NCBI RefSeq assembly: GCF_028389875.1 | Contig: NC_084673.1 | Span: 13,057,501 to 13,121,500 of the forward strand | Length of the DNA stretch: 64,000 nucleotides | DNA from: Rhea pennata | Taxonomy: Eukaryota > Chordata > Aves > Rheiformes > Rheidae | Reading direction: 5' to 3' | Shown here: positions 13,531 through 27,834 of the stretch, in pieces | Position numbering within the stretch: the first letter of the stretch is position 1 | Layout of the letters: each line of letters opens with the position of its first letter | Notes under the pieces: model-generated | Told to the model about the DNA's origin: nothing | Seen by the model: the letters and a program-made list of their open reading frames with translations, nothing else | Databases searched by the model: none | Position numbers and translations under genes: made by a program

Positions 13531-16500
13531 ACCCTGAAACAAGATTATATTCCTTGTGGGAGCTATGAAAGCCTTGTGAATGCAGCATAGCTTTAACCTT
13601 CAAAATCAACTGTTTTACCAAAGAAATCTTTCTTTTAAATCTTGAAGAATACAATTTTTACAAGCCATTACATTTGTTTTCAGGTTTTATGCACAGAGAA
13701 GGCGTCTCTAATATTTTTAATAGAAGAGGAAACTGAGAATAGGTTGAAATTATCAGCTGAGTTCTAAAAGCTGCAACAATTCAACCTTTTCCGGCATATG
13801 CTAAGTCAAAGACAGCTCATAGTTTTCGAAGTGTTTTCTCAGAGGAAACAGTGTAATTCTTTGAGTCAAAAGAAAGAAAAACATTTATTGAAAAATTCAC
13901 TTATTTGGGGAGCTTTTCGTAGTTCTGAAATGCAGTCTAATTTTCGCTCACCAAAAATGCTATACTTGGTGGGGGGGAAAAGATGCAAATTAACTGTTGA
14001 ACACATTCTGTGCCTTCATCCAGCACTGTCTCATCTTGTAAACTGTTCCTTGTATCATTATTCGCATTCAGTTAGTATTTTTTGTGAGTCAAGGAAGCAC
14101 ACTGCATGCATGTACGTGTCTGCTGGATTAGCCACGCTCTGGCCTTATGTCTGAGAACCTCCCCCAACTCAGAGAATGCAAGTTTTGATGTCAAAACTTT
14201 GTCACATTGCAGAAGCACCCCCCCCCCCACCCATGGGACCTTACATCAGCATATGCATAGTGAAACTGATAAATCTTTTAGTCACAAGACATAGGGTGTA
14301 GATGTTTCCTGCCTATCAGCTAAAATTTAGGAGCATGCATTAAATTTACATGCATCAGTGCCTCCATAATGCACTTTTACTTAAATGCATCACAAGAGAT
14401 CCAGTACTGAGTCTAAACTAACTGGAGCTTTTCCAACATGGATTGTTATTTTGAGGAAATGGTAAAAATTACTTCAGATTGAGACTGATGAACTTGAGGA
14501 CACACATATTGATAGACTCTCTCTCTATGTATTGAGTCTCATGCCAACCTTTGCTCACAGCAACATCTACGAGCTAGCTGAGGTATTAAAAAAAAAATGA
14601 CAGTTGATGTTGTGTAGGATGCCTCAATTGGAAACTATGTCAAAATTGCAGAGCTAATGAGCTATGGTGTAAAATCACAGGCCATGATTTTATGTCTCAC
14701 TCCTCTTCTGCTTTTATTTATTCTAATTTAATTTATTCCATGGCTTGCAGTAGAAATACTGTAGCTTGTTTTAGGTAAGAACATTCCTAAGCTGGTAATC
14801 ACTGCTGCAATCACATAAGACAGTATAAATTCTTATAACATTAGCCTTAATGATTTGGAATAAAGTGGAGATTTTTCACTTTTCCTATGATTACTTAAAC
14901 ATTTTTTTATGATGCTGAAATATCATTACATTTTTTTAATATTTGCTTTGTTTTATTTGTTTTGGCAATATTAAAGTATGCACATTTTCAAGGTGATATT
15001 AATGCACAATGGAATAGGAAACTCTTTTTGAGTTTAATATTCTATCAATAGACATATCAGGATTTGGTTAAGATTTGTGACTTACATTTAATGCTTGTTC
15101 ACAGCCTGTATTTTAGTAGCTCCTTTGGGACCCTACTACAAATATTGAGAAACCAATGTGTATTCCATATTACAGATCCTTAATAGAGTGCAAGTCTTTC
15201 ATATAATCTTAGAATGTGCCATAATGATTTCCTTGGGAAAACACGGTGCACACTAAAACATACATATATTTTACAGATCTCAACTATATATTTAGTGCTA
15301 TTGTCATAACAGTTAGTTATTTAATTATAAAGGTTTGAAAATGCTTTTTTTGTTTAAACAAATTATTTGCACAATTTCTAGTGGAGAAATTTGAAAATAA
15401 TCAGTGAATAGTCAGCATTGACAGCACAAGGATGTTTTTTCTTAGACAGCTGATCCACTGGCTCAGCTACAACTTTCCTTTTGTGCCTTTGGCCAATTAT
15501 TAACATGGTCTTGGATCCACAGAAGACTTTTTAGAGTAGCTAAGGATAAAATATTGATCTTCAAATCTACCACGTCATTTCAGAGCCAAAGTTTCTCTGT
15601 AATTTCTTTATAAGTAAGTTCTCCATAATTTTGCCGGGTGGATCTAACCTTCTGTTGTAAAGTCATTCTCTTTCTCAGGCTCTGTGATCAAATACTTATT
15701 ATTTTACAGAAAGTAGAGCAGCTTGGCAAGTGAATAAGCTACTTGAAAAATGCCTCTCACCTCAACGTACTGGTACACTCGATCAGAACTACTTTCCTAA
15801 ATTTTCTGTAAGAAGATACTGAGCTAACTTAGTTTCCTGGCCTGACAAGAAAAACATTATGGTGATTTCTAAATGGGGGGATGCATCATCCTCCAGTCCA
15901 AATTACAGGCTTATGATCTGAAGTAGTTCTTCACAACTAGCTTGACTTTACTTCCTGGTTGCTCTCAACCCTTGACTTTTTGCTCATCTGTCAAAGAAGA
16001 AACATATATGTCAACGGATATGTGCTGCAAACATGAACTTGCATCTTGACAATGTCCCTATTGTCTCTTTATCCTCGTTTTCAAAATGAGAAGACTATTT
16101 CCTTGTTGTTTGGTTGGGTATAATGAACTGCAGATAAATCTGGTAGTGGGACGAGATGATCACATGTAGACCCAGGGGCCTGCAAACATCAGCTCTCACA
16201 GTGTGCAAGCTCCTTTCATGAAGTAAGGGTCCTGAAAGCTCTGGACAGCATGTAAACCCAGTTATAACAGCCTTCATTACCTCAGCTCGCTCTTAAGGAG
16301 TCACAGGCTACTGCCTAATCTGCAGCGATTACTTTGACTGTTCTGATGTCCTGGAAGCCTGGTACTCATGTAAGGCTCATTCATTTCCATTTCAGAAAGA
16401 TCTAATCAAATTCTGATATGTTTTTTAAATTATTAGCATCAACATTATCATTGTTTTTTGATTTTTTCTTCCGTGGGAAATTTAGAAAACTACTTTCATC

Positions 16501-19321
16501 TCCACACTGAAATAAAAACTTTTTCAAAATATCCTAATTTCCCATGAAACAAAATTGAATTTTAGCCAGCTTTGATCTAAGCAGCAAAGACTTTTCCAGC
16601 TTCAGAGCCTGAATTCATCCTATAAAAAGCTATTCAAATACTGAAGCCTTGTTGTGATAAATCTCAGTTTGTAAAGGGAATTTTAGTGACAAAATACTAA
16701 CCTCAAGAAGATGTTGTGAGGGTCAAAATACTGCTACTATAAATAGAAACACGCACAATTCACCTCAGTTTTCACTTAACATGAAGGTCCTGACTGGTTT
16801 ATGTGCCAAATAGCTCCATAACAACTAATGATTGATTTTGTGAAATGGCTTTAAAAATCAAGATACAATGAAAGTACTAATGAATTGATGTTAAAAAGTT
16901 CAGCATACTTGTACATTATTCTTCCTAAATACAGTACCTCATTTTAATAAAAAAGAGCACTGGAGATGAAGGAATACAAAAAGTTTATTTCCATTTGCTG
17001 TCTAGATCACTGAGGTTGACTTGTCTATCTAAATAATCCCCTTTTCTCTCTGCTTAGCCACTCTATCCCATTAGTGTTATTCACCTGTTAATTTAGGATT
17101 AAATCCTGATTAGTACTTAGGCACCTAAACTCTGATGCATGCAGAGAGGGTAAAAGATGAATTATCTGAAAAAAATGCTGCCTAGACTGGAAAAGTGAAA
17201 ACTTATTTAGAGGCTCAGTGTCATGTTGCTGTGCCTGCCCAGAAGTTCTGCCTTGGTACTCAGCTTCCATATGAGGCCACTTACTTCCAAGGTAGCATAG
17301 GGATCCCTATGACTACAGTCCCTGAAGAACTCCAACATGTATCACAATGAGCCCACTGCAGAGAAAACATAGCGCTTGGCAGTTAGGTCTTTCTGCTGCA
17401 AACAGGGGTAGAGCAGAAAGAGCAGGCATCTTTCTTTTGCAACAACAGCTCAGCAGTTTGAAGGCCAGGAAGGAAGAGGAGACCCAGGGTCCTTCTACCT
17501 GCTCTCAGATCCCTAACTGCTGGGCTGCAGTAGAAGAGGAAGAATCTCTCTTTCTCAGCTTTCCAAATTTGTTGCCCAGGCATCTGGCTATGAGGTACGG
17601 CTCTTCCAAGAGCTGTATCATAGCAATGACATGTCAATGCAAGAAAAGCAGTTTAGGCACTTACAGTGACATCTAAACCCGCACAGTGCGTCTGCTCCCA
17701 AATACCTCATTTGAGTCACCTTCTTATCCTAAGTGAGACTGGTCAGTGTCTTCATGGACAACTTCGTAATCCTTTATTTCATGACTGGTTACAGTAAGAG
17801 CAGCTGGCTGGGGAATTAACCTGTTTTCTAACTGTGATACCGCCTAGTGAAATGCCTGTAAGACAGACTTGCAACCCCTTTGTCCTTTTTGTCAGGTCAG
17901 GCACCACAGACAGTATCCTCAGTTTATTACTCCTCCCTTTGTTGTGTGTGCACAAAAATACATTTGTGTATACACATTGCTTCAAATATGAGGATGTATT
18001 GCAGACTTCATGATGGGTTGATATAGTGAATGTGTCATAACTGCCTTATGTAGACCTCTGTGCCAGTTGTCACTGTGCCCCCACTGGCACAAATGAGTAC
18101 ATTTGAAAATATTTAACCTCTGAAATTTATCTCATTAATTTCTCTATTTTTATTTATTTGCATTGGAACCGAATATGTATATAAATAATTAGCCCTTTAA
18201 TTATGGCAGTTTTGTATGACACCACATATTAAACAGTTGTTCAGTCAAAAGGCAAGGGAGAGATTCTGGGTTTACATTGTATGTAGAGCCTTCTGGCCCT
18301 GAGTATTAAATTCCAGTATAATGAGACCTTGTGCTTGTTGTATACTAGACAGGGATGCAGCTTATACTGCCAAAGATCTGTCAGCAATGAAAGCCTGATC
18401 ACTAACTGCCAAAAATTACTGAATATTGTGTAAGCCCTTGTGCTATACAGTCTGATAGCTGAAAGGGTCCATGTGCAAGGAAGGGCAGAATCTACAAATG
18501 AACTATATGCAGTAAACCAACATTTGAAATAACCGTCTGTTATATATCACTTCCTTTCCCTTCATGCATGCACACACATGCAAACAAATTGCAGATACAA
18601 ACCACTATGTATCCATATCAGTGCTCTGAGATTAATGATACAGTAAAAATAACTTATAGTCACATTATGATATTTTTGTGTATGGAAAGGAAGAAACTGA
18701 ACTCCAAAGATACTGACGCTGAGACAGGACCTTGCAAAGTCTGTAAATCTCTAATGAGCATCTTTCTTTGGTAAATCTGCAAAATGGAATTCAACATGTC
18801 AAGAGTGAAAGCAGGTTTGGGGAAGGCGGGGGAGGTTATTTTCTAGAATAGTAATAAGGAAAATAAATAGTTTGGCAAAATTATGCCAAAGATAATCCAA
18901 ATGTTTTTGAACTGAAGGAAAAGTTCCATTTATTTTTAAGACAAAAATTACTGAAGACTTTTCCTGTGTAACTCCTGCTGTCTTTGAACAGAAGTGGTTC
19001 TAATTAACTCGTCGTAGAGAAGCACTTGACTAAATGAATGCTTGCGTACCCTGCTCATTTATCCAACCTCTCTCCGACAACCAAGACACAGGTCATTTTA
19101 ACGTGTTTTTACAAAATTATCATTTTAGCCTCTACATTGCATGTTATGAGTTCCTACAGTTTTTTGAACATGGAAATGCAATTTTGATCTATTCAGCTAA
19201 TAAATATTTACTCTTCAAGATGGTCAGCCTGATTACAAGACAGTCTAAAATACCAAGATGGCCTTTTAAAATGAAATTTAAATAATTCTTGTGCCTTGAC
19301 AATTCTTTCTTTTCTCTTCAG

Positions 19322-19435
19322 AGCATCTCAAAGAGGATGAGATGGATGATGACAGTACTGAAGGAGATTAAACAGATGAAGACTATTTGTAGACAAATTG
19401 CAGACATACATACTAATCTTCGTAATTTACATTAA
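19322..19435 (+). other. Exon-like segment: strong acceptor, open frame, stop, distal AATAAA
   Basis: A pyrimidine-rich run ending TTCTCTTCAG precedes 19322. From there, in phase 0, 37 codons are open to TAA at 19433-19435. The predicted peptide includes TVLKEIKQMKTICRQI and has hydrophobic residues at heptad-like spacing (L, I, M, I, I, I, L, L). AATAAA lies about 490 bases downstream, near 19925. I do not recognise the peptide and see no partner exon, so this may be chance or part of a lncRNA. Confidence 0.2.
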
Positions 19436-20761
19436 AACCTAACACTTATCCAGACCTCTGTTATGTCAAAAAGCAAGACAAGAGAAGCATTCCTAATTTC
19501 TCAAGTGTACTTCAGATTAAATTACAGTCTGCTACATCCGCTGAAGAATTTTATTAATGCATATTTGCAACTGCAGTCCTCAGGTCAAATTTGGCTCTGT
19601 TTTTTTCTGGTGATATTAGATCATTGTTTTAGCTTATTTGCTTGCACTTCTTGTCCTCTGCCAATTGTTTTCTTTCTCCCAAATGTTACCAGTACCATAA
19701 TCATCATCATTATATAAATTATGCAGAAGGACCCTGTGCTTGTATAATCTTATTCCTTCAGTACTCTGTAGTATTAGAATGAAATGATTTAGTCAAAGCA
19801 GCTTTGACTTGTTTTCTGACACGTATATACACTCTATCCTTTGCAAGCTGTGCTCATGACAACAGTTTGTATGTATGTATGTCGTTTGTACAGAATATAT
19901 CTCACCTAACTTTTGCCATCCAAAAATAAAGTATCTCGTCAAAGTTAATCATCTGGACTCCCTCTGAAGTCAACAGAGAGAGTCTATCACTTCTAAATCA
20001 CAGTTCTTCTCCCTGACATTAGACACCTATTTTAGGATGAAACGTACCAACCACACCATCTCCTTCTGAAAGTCTTTGGTTTATAGGGAGCCAGGCCACT
20101 CGCTCTTCAGTCATTTTAAAGTTAGGCATCTAATCAAAGTTAGGAAAGATTAACTCTCATTCTTAGGATTACAGGTGTGCGAGGATGGTGGAAAGAAATA
20201 TTTCTAAGTCTAGTTTCCTTCTTTCTTGGAGTCAAAGCAGTGCAGAGTTGTGTGCCACTTTAAAGGCCTAATACAAGCTCTTGCTGTCACACACCTATGA
20301 ATTAGCATTTCTCAAATGTCACAGAAAATTGTGCCTGCTCTCACCAATGGGAGTTCACGCTTGTAGGACCCAAACACAGCAGCTGGGTGAGTTTTCAGCA
20401 ACCCTGGACTCGCCAGGAGACCTTTCACCAGGGCTATGACATATGCTGCTCTATTTTAAAATTATCAGTGTGTGACCTGTGTAGTACAGGTCCCTGTGAA
20501 GAAAAGTTACAAAGCGTGACTGAGTAACTACATTCATTTCATGGGATTCCATTTACTAAGGACCACAAACATTTTTTTGCCTTTAATAAATGCAGAAAAA
20601 TAGTCTACTGACTGATCTGTTAACAATGTTTCTCCAGTACAAAAACAAAAGTCAAATCAAGATAAATGTTTCCCACTTGTTTAAATAGGTAGCACATAGC
20701 TACAGTAAAAGTTTTTGGCACTGGGAATTCCCAGACTCTTACTGTGCACTGTCTGAAGCAA

Positions 20762-20780
20762 TTTTTTTTTGGGGGGGGGG
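20762..20780. repeat. T9-G10 homopolymer junction
   Basis: Nine T followed directly by ten G. A C-rich counterpart (11 C) is at 14218-14228. Both are prone to length error in sequencing. Confidence 0.9.
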
Positions 20781-23123
20781 CATTTTCTTTTAATGGACAT
20801 TCAGAATTTTTGCTGGCTGTCCTCAGATTTATTTTACCAGGTTGCTGGAACAGAGGGAAAAAAATGGACTACGCTTGTGGTAGGAAGTCATTAGTTGTTC
20901 AGACCAAATCTTTCTGTGGATTTTTATATGTAACATGACACTAGTTTTGAGCAGTGACTTGGAATAATTACCACTGTGAAGAAAAAAACTATTTTATACA
21001 ATATCCTACTTCATCTGAACCACATATTTAGGATTGTAGAAGAATGACAAATGAATAAACATGCATTTGAAGTGTATTTAGTGAAGTGGATTAGCATTAA
21101 ATAAATTTGAACTCAAGACTAACAAATACAAACCTCCGTAGAGCCAGAATAGAAATGTAATGTAGCCATTCTCAAATAAGACTGAGGATTAAATGATGAA
21201 ATATTTGACAGAAGCTAATGAGCCATCATCATAAGTAATAGGGTGTTAAAATGGAAAGACAGAATTGCTATGAAACACATTTTTTACGATTAATTTTTAG
21301 ATTTTTCTGAGTACATTTTTCCCACATGCATATGAATTCTGAATTGCTATTTCTTGCCAATTTGGAGCTGAAACTAATGGCTTGTGACCATATAATGAGT
21401 TGTAATATTTAACTTGGATTCTCTGATCCCAAATGTACTTGAAACTTTTGATATTTTTATTCTACATGTGGCAGTGCAGGGAAAATGTCCTCCTAGTCAT
21501 ATGGAGTTACACAAATATTCAGTATTGTGAGATATGAAATTTGTACCTTCACCTTTTCTCCTGTCCTTCTTCAGCCAAATGAAAACAGAGATAGCATTCA
21601 ATACTGCTTGTGAGTCTTGTTCACTTCTCAGCAGGTGCATAAAGCATCTTACAACATTTCCTCCAAAGGCAGTGAAGTGTGGTGGTTGGAACAGGTGACC
21701 CAGATCACCTTTCCATTTCTACTAATGTCTTGTTATGACGAACTGGCTGAAGTCACTCAGGAAAAGCTTTTCAAAGGCCATCAGCCTTGACTCATCTCTC
21801 CTGCTGCTGAGGTCAATGAGAAAATTGGTGTTATCTTGACTCTTACTCATAAATATCAATGTGAAAATTCTCCCTGACTTCAGCATGAGGACAGGCCAGT
21901 GCTAGATGTGATTGAAAACCCCATCCTCTGTGTGGCAGTTAGTAAACTCCATAAAAAGAGGCAATGTCTTTATTGCAGGAAGTATTATGAAGGCTGAACT
22001 ACTAGTACTTGAAAGAGCATTTAATTAGTTTGGATAGGTGATACGTGCTAAAAGTAAGTACCAATTATTAAGACTTTATCCCCTAGAAACACTGATGCCA
22101 ATTTTCCCCAACTGACAGCTGAAATGTATACTCACAGTGACCTTGTTTGGATACAATTGCCTTTCATTCAAAGAGAAGTCAGAAAACAATGAGAAAATAA
22201 TTTTTTTAATAATCTTCAAGTACATACTTCCTTCTAAGTGAGCTATCTATCATCTCATTACCTTTTTTTTGAACAATGTTCCTATTAACAAGCTATACTA
22301 TCTAAAAATAATTATTATCAGAAAAAAATCAGCTTTAGGATTCCTACAGTGCAAAAGAATAACTTTTCTATCACATTTTTATTTCTATGGGTGGAAGCTG
22401 TTTTCAGTCATGTCTTTGATTTAGGACCCAGCTAGGAGGAATCATTATTGTTCCATTTTAAAAAGGTGGGCTATTTCTGATTTGTTCTGAGTACAGGATA
22501 GTTTCTTTCCTGACTTACTTTGTTAGTTGCAAAAGATTAGCAGCCTTACCCTTACACTCTTGCATTCTTTAGACACGTATTTCTCCTGCCAGACTAACCA
22601 ATCTCACACTTTTTTATTTCCACCATCATGTCATCATGGTTCCACAAGTCCCCTCTGAAACTGTAGTACTTAAAAATTTGAGATCTCCCTAAGCCTCTAT
22701 GCCTGGTTAGTGTACTAGACATTCCATTTTAATACTTTTCATTACTAAGACACTAGTTTGCCAGTACCCTAAAAACTGAAAATATACAAGGCTGGGATGG
22801 CCTCAGTGTAAAATTGCTGTTTACAAAATGATCAATCCTCTTTATAGTATTGACAGCAGACACATCAGTGCTTGGATGACTGCAAAGCCTGAAACGTGTT
22901 CCCTTTCAGGTGTCATCAAACACCAGTGCTAGGCTGTCCTGTGGTACGCTGTGGGAAAGTTTCAAGCATCGTTTCTCTTCTACTAGTTTGTGGCTAAACA
23001 GAAGGCATCTACCCATGCCTGTCAATCCAGCAACTCTCCTGAGAACTACACTCATTTTGAAAAAGCTGGCAATCAATGACAAATTAAAAGAACATAGCTA
23101 TACATTATTCATGATAATAAATG

Positions 23124-23165
23124 CCAATAATTGAAGTATGCCAGCCAATAATTGAAGTATGCCAC
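23124..23165. repeat. Tandem duplication of a 21-base unit
   Basis: Two adjacent copies of CCAATAATTGAAGTATGCCA plus one base, differing only in the last base. Likely a recent replication-slippage duplication. Confidence 0.95.
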
Positions 23166-24465
23166 ATGATGCACAGCACTAAAAATTTGCATTGCTTGTC
23201 ACTTCCAGATCAATATTGAAGAGACAGTTAAACTGAGATTGGAGGAAAATAACAGACTTTTACTTAGGAAAAAAAATCAAAAGTAAACCACAATGTAAAA
23301 ATCCATAAATCAATCAGTCATAAATAATTAGACAGAACACTCCCTCTTTTTGTAGAATATACAATGGATTTAGGGGTTAGCACTTGTTTTTTTAGTAATA
23401 GCATTTCAAGACTTTCACTACATATAACTCTGTTTTAATTTTTGTCTGTAGCAGTATTAGTTGTGCAGTTCCTTGAAAGTTGTTAGATGAAAATTCAGAA
23501 ACACAGTTCAAGCTGATGATACAAATCTATTTAACTCCAGTGAAGCTGTTGAATTCCCAACTGGCAAGTGATACCTCATCTTAAATCACCCTAAAATTTA
23601 GCTAGTACCTTTGAGTGGAATTTAAAAAGTAAACAACACTTAATTAAACAATATTCCACAAGCTGCTGAAGTTTATGGGAAGGTTCCTAGTGGCTTTGAA
23701 CCAGGCCTGCTCTATCATTTCTTTCTCAGATCTAGAAATTAAGTGATCATAACTAACTCACATAAAGCACAGAGGACAATTTTTGTCATGAATGTTCCTC
23801 TTCCTATTCTGAAAATTTTTAACGTAACAGGCCAGATATAGATTATCTTTGGATTCTCCCACTGGTGGGGAGTTTATGGGGATTGCACATCCAAAAATAC
23901 AGCATCCAATTGCTCCCGAATGTTAAAGTTTTACCTTCAGCCATGGATATGTGGGCAGTACTTGGGCAATAATAGATTTGTATTCTTCCAGGAAGGTATG
24001 AAAAATGAAAATGGGGTTGTGCTGGATGCAGATTTCTGAAGTTTCTTACTTCCCACAGTTAAGGCAGGGGAAATATAAGAAGGGGAAGTAAGGCTCTGCC
24101 ATCACAGCCTGATGATAGCACTGATATGTTGGATCACATCACCATGCATAGACCATGGCGCTATGTGGTGGCTGACAGTAGCACCACAGTCTGTTGCATC
24201 TCTCTGGGTGATCCCAAATGGGGAAAAGGCATACAGCATAAGAAGATGAGCCTTGGGGCACCAAATATGATGTTAAGCATTATTAGCAGGATTCCTAGTT
24301 ATCATCTGATGTATGTATTGGCACAGGCTATTAGTGCTATGGGAGAAAAAAAGTATTAATTTCTTTGCAGCTAGAGAATTGTGCCTGTTGAAATACTCAC
24401 GCATTGGAGCCAAGGTACAAGTATACTTGTAAAGATAATATACACCTGAGGGCTGTGCTGCCATT

Positions 24466-25224
24466 CAAACAGGCTGGAGAGTTGGGCAGAGAGGAACCTC
24501 ATGAGGTTCAATAAGGGCAAGTGCAGCGTCCTGCACCTGGGGAAAAATAACCCTAGGCACCAGTACAAGCTCGGGGCTGACCTGTTGGAGAGCAGCTCTG
24601 CAGAGAAGGACCTGGGAGCGCTGGTGGATGACAGATTGACCATGAGCCAGCACTGTGCCCTTGGGGCCAAGAAGGCCAATGGTCTCCTGGGGTGCATTAG
24701 GAAGAGTGTTGCCAGCAGATCGAGGGAGGTGATCCTGCCCCTCTGCTCAGCCCTGGGGAGGCCTCATCTCGAGGACTGTGTCCAGTTCAGAGCTACAAAG
24801 ATGATCAGAGGGCTGGAGCACCTGCCCTACGAGGAATGGTTGCGAGAGCTGGGCCTCTTCAGCCTGGGGAAGAGAAGCCTGAGGGGGGATCTTACCAATG
24901 TGTATAAGTACCTGAAGGGAGGGTGTCAAGGGGACGGGGACAAACTCTTTTCAGTTGTCCCGTGTGACGGGACGAGACAATTGACAGAAATGGAAGCACA
25001 GGAAGTTCCGCCTGACCGCGAGGGGGAATTTCTTCCCTGTGAGAGTGACGGAGCACTGGACCAGGTTGCCCAGAGAGGCTGTGGAGTCTCCTTCTCTGGA
25101 GATCTTCAAGGCCTGCCTGGACGCAACCCTGTCTACCATGCTCTAGGTGACCCTGCTGAGCAGGGAGGTTGGATTAGATGATCTCCAGAGGTCGCTTCCA
25201 ACCTTACTGATTCTATGATTCTAT
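24466..25224 (+). mobile_element. CR1 LINE fragment, 5'-truncated, plus orientation
   Basis: A 759-base CR1 3' fragment in plus orientation, ending in two ATTCTATG-type octamers at 25209-25224. It starts in the ORF2 region encoding [15 protein letters not shown] and continues through [18 protein letters not shown] and [16 protein letters not shown] to [18 protein letters not shown]. Compared with the 1903-2418 copy it lacks 51 bases (17 codons) after QF. It also shows a net 2-base loss near 24977-25003 that shifts the frame, so the final 60-odd residues of the 226-codon ORF are not CR1 protein. Not functional. Confidence 0.95.
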
Positions 25225-27816
25225 ATATTAAAGTTTTGTAATTGATAAAAAGTTTCCTAATACAGCAAGTGCTGAGAATTCATCTTGTATTTTCTGTAAC
25301 AAACATTTGAACTGAGGGAAACAGACACCCAGTTCCTTCTGGAATTAACGGGAACATGGTCTGCAGTGCCCAGAGGCAGCTCTTCAAAATCTTAGCTTTG
25401 GTCATTTTTGATTCAGTGTTTCTATCTAGTCACAGGCAGGAAAGCTGAATGAAAAGTTGTGTTTCTCTTGCTTTCTGAGAACCATGCTTAAACCTTCTGT
25501 TAATGCCCAGTGACCAAATGTCTTTTCCCTGTTCGTACAGTTTCCTCTTTCATGTTTGGCCAACTCAGTCTAGTTTCCAGTTAAATATACAGCTTAATAA
25601 TACACTACATTACATGTGAAAAACCAGCATTCATGCATATAACATACTTGTATTGTTCCCCAGTGTGATGCAAACCTCAGCTGTATTGTAAAAAGCATCT
25701 CTGTTATACTGTACAAAAATGCTTCTTAATTTCAGCGTCAGGACAGATAAATTATTCAGCAGTGTATTGTAAAGACACCCAGGGGAAAGAGTTTCAGTGG
25801 AAAACATTTTTGGTCCCTGTTATAAATATAAAATACATTGGACTCACATGAGACTGTTTTGGTGCTATTATGCACTTGGGTTTCTGTTCAGAGAGGAACT
25901 TTCCTGTTTATCTTATTCCATCTGTTCTGTATATGCTAATTGGAGCAACCACAAAAATTACAAGTAGACTGTGACCACGCCAATGGCTTGTGCATTATCG
26001 TAGACTCTTTAATTAGATTTCCAGCTTTGTTCTCCAAAACATCAAGTGTATTGCCTTCAACAAAGCTATTTAATCATCATAGAAGCATGTTTTTTTCCGC
26101 TAGCACTCAATGAGATCAATGTAACACACAGTTTCATCAGCAATGGCTTATGTATTTACGCTCTGCAAAGTACACATAAGAGACCTCTCCCTTCTGCTCC
26201 TATCCTTGAAATGTCTTCATGTCTACTGGGATCCTCACAGCAATGGCAGTAAGATATCAACTTGGGATCAAATGTCCTCCTATCCATTAAGAACTACTGA
26301 AGTATTTCAGAGGAAAGATGGATTGAAAGTACACCTAGTGCATGAGAAAGCATCACTGCTATGCTTTACTGGATCCTGGATATTACTGTCCTAAGAACAG
26401 GCCCTGAGCAAGGTGAAGCTAGCTAAGTTGATTATCTCCTCTGTTATTCTGAACTCTGGTAGACCTCTCGCTGTTGCCATTCAGCAATGAGATAGGAATG
26501 CCCCCCTTTTTTTTTTTGACTCATACATTTGCTCTCTCTCTTGTATAGAAGGTAAAATGGAAAATGATGATGGGCACTGCATAAGGTTTATTGCAAAGTG
26601 TGTGGGTTCAGCTAGCCTAGATGATTCAAAGGCAATGGCAACTAGGTCTAGTGGTTGCCACTGTAGAAACAGTCAGGTTTGAGTACTTTTATCCACTTAT
26701 ATGGGGGTAGGGGACATCCTGTCTGTGGCAGTTTCTTCTTGCTGTGCTGTAATTTGTTACGACAGAAACCATGGTTAATGTTGTCTTACCCTGTGGCTGA
26801 AACAATGATTAGGTGCTTTATCTTGATGTTACTTGATGTACAGCTCACTCCCTTTATGAAAGTTGGTGTCTGTGGGGTTTCAGTGTTTCTGTAGGAATTT
26901 TGCCAGTATCTGTTGGATGCACTTCTGCAGCATGGATAAAGCCAACCATAGAAACATCTTAGGGCAGCAGAAAGATCCAGGGTGCAACTAGGCCTTCTTT
27001 TCCTGGCAAAAATACCATGCCCTTCCTAGAGATAGTAGGGCTGCTTGAAAACTAACCCAAGAAGAGACAGAGAAAGTCTCTGAACTACCTTTTCCCTTCT
27101 GCCTTGCCGATGCAAGTACTAAAGTGCTGGCAAATCACAGTTTTGTCCCCCTTGCTCATCAGCATCGCCCAGCCAGGGCAGGGCGACGCCAGCCCTGCGA
27201 CGAGGGCACTGCCTAAAGTGCAGTTTCCTCCTGCCTGCTGCTCTTGTATGTGAGCTTTTCAGTCACAGCCTCAGCAGCAGTTAATTTTTTTGCTCTTTTT
27301 TTAAATGTAGCTATTTATTATTTTACTAAAGTCAACCTTACCAAAAAATATACCACACCACTTGTACAGCTACAGCTTCTGTACAAACAGAATTCATTAT
27401 GCCATTGGCCAATGAAAACTAAACTAAAATAGTAACAAAATATTACTAAAACAACATATAAAGCATGTTACTTTTTCAAAGAAATTAAGATGTATAAAGC
27501 TTACGTAATGGAGGAAAGCAGTGAACATCTGTGGCATCATAGTGCTTTTTGCACACAGAAAGATTGTTTAGGGGATTTGCTGTTTACAGACACCTGCTTA
27601 GCAATGATGCCAAAGCCAAACTGCTTCATTAGCTTTGACAGATGACCGATACCACCTAATAGCCTTGGTTCTGACAGACAGTTCATTTACTTCAGCCATA
27701 TAAAATCTGTCTTGCTAATTGGTTAAAAAAAAGGCAAGAAAATGACTTTTGAATATTGAAACTAATCCATCCAGTTGTTAAATTTGGCATAGAATGATGA
27801 TAAAAATTTTGGACTT

Positions 27817-27834
27817 AAAAAAAAAAAAAAAAAA
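27817..27834. repeat. Poly-A run (18 A)
   Basis: Eighteen consecutive A. No LINE body is recognisable immediately upstream, so I do not call it a retrotransposon tail. Confidence 0.95.

Larger units (their letters stand above)
13528..24465. other. Intergenic DNA between the first microsatellite and the second CR1
   Basis: AT-rich with short homopolymers. Apart from the exon-like segment at 19322 and the 21-base duplication at 23124, I see nothing recognisable. All ORFs are under 120 codons and lack familiar motifs. Confidence 0.7.

Noticed and set aside
27817..27834. 18-A run as a retrotransposon tail
   Set aside because: No LINE, SINE or gene-like body upstream; avian CR1 ends in octamers, not poly-A.
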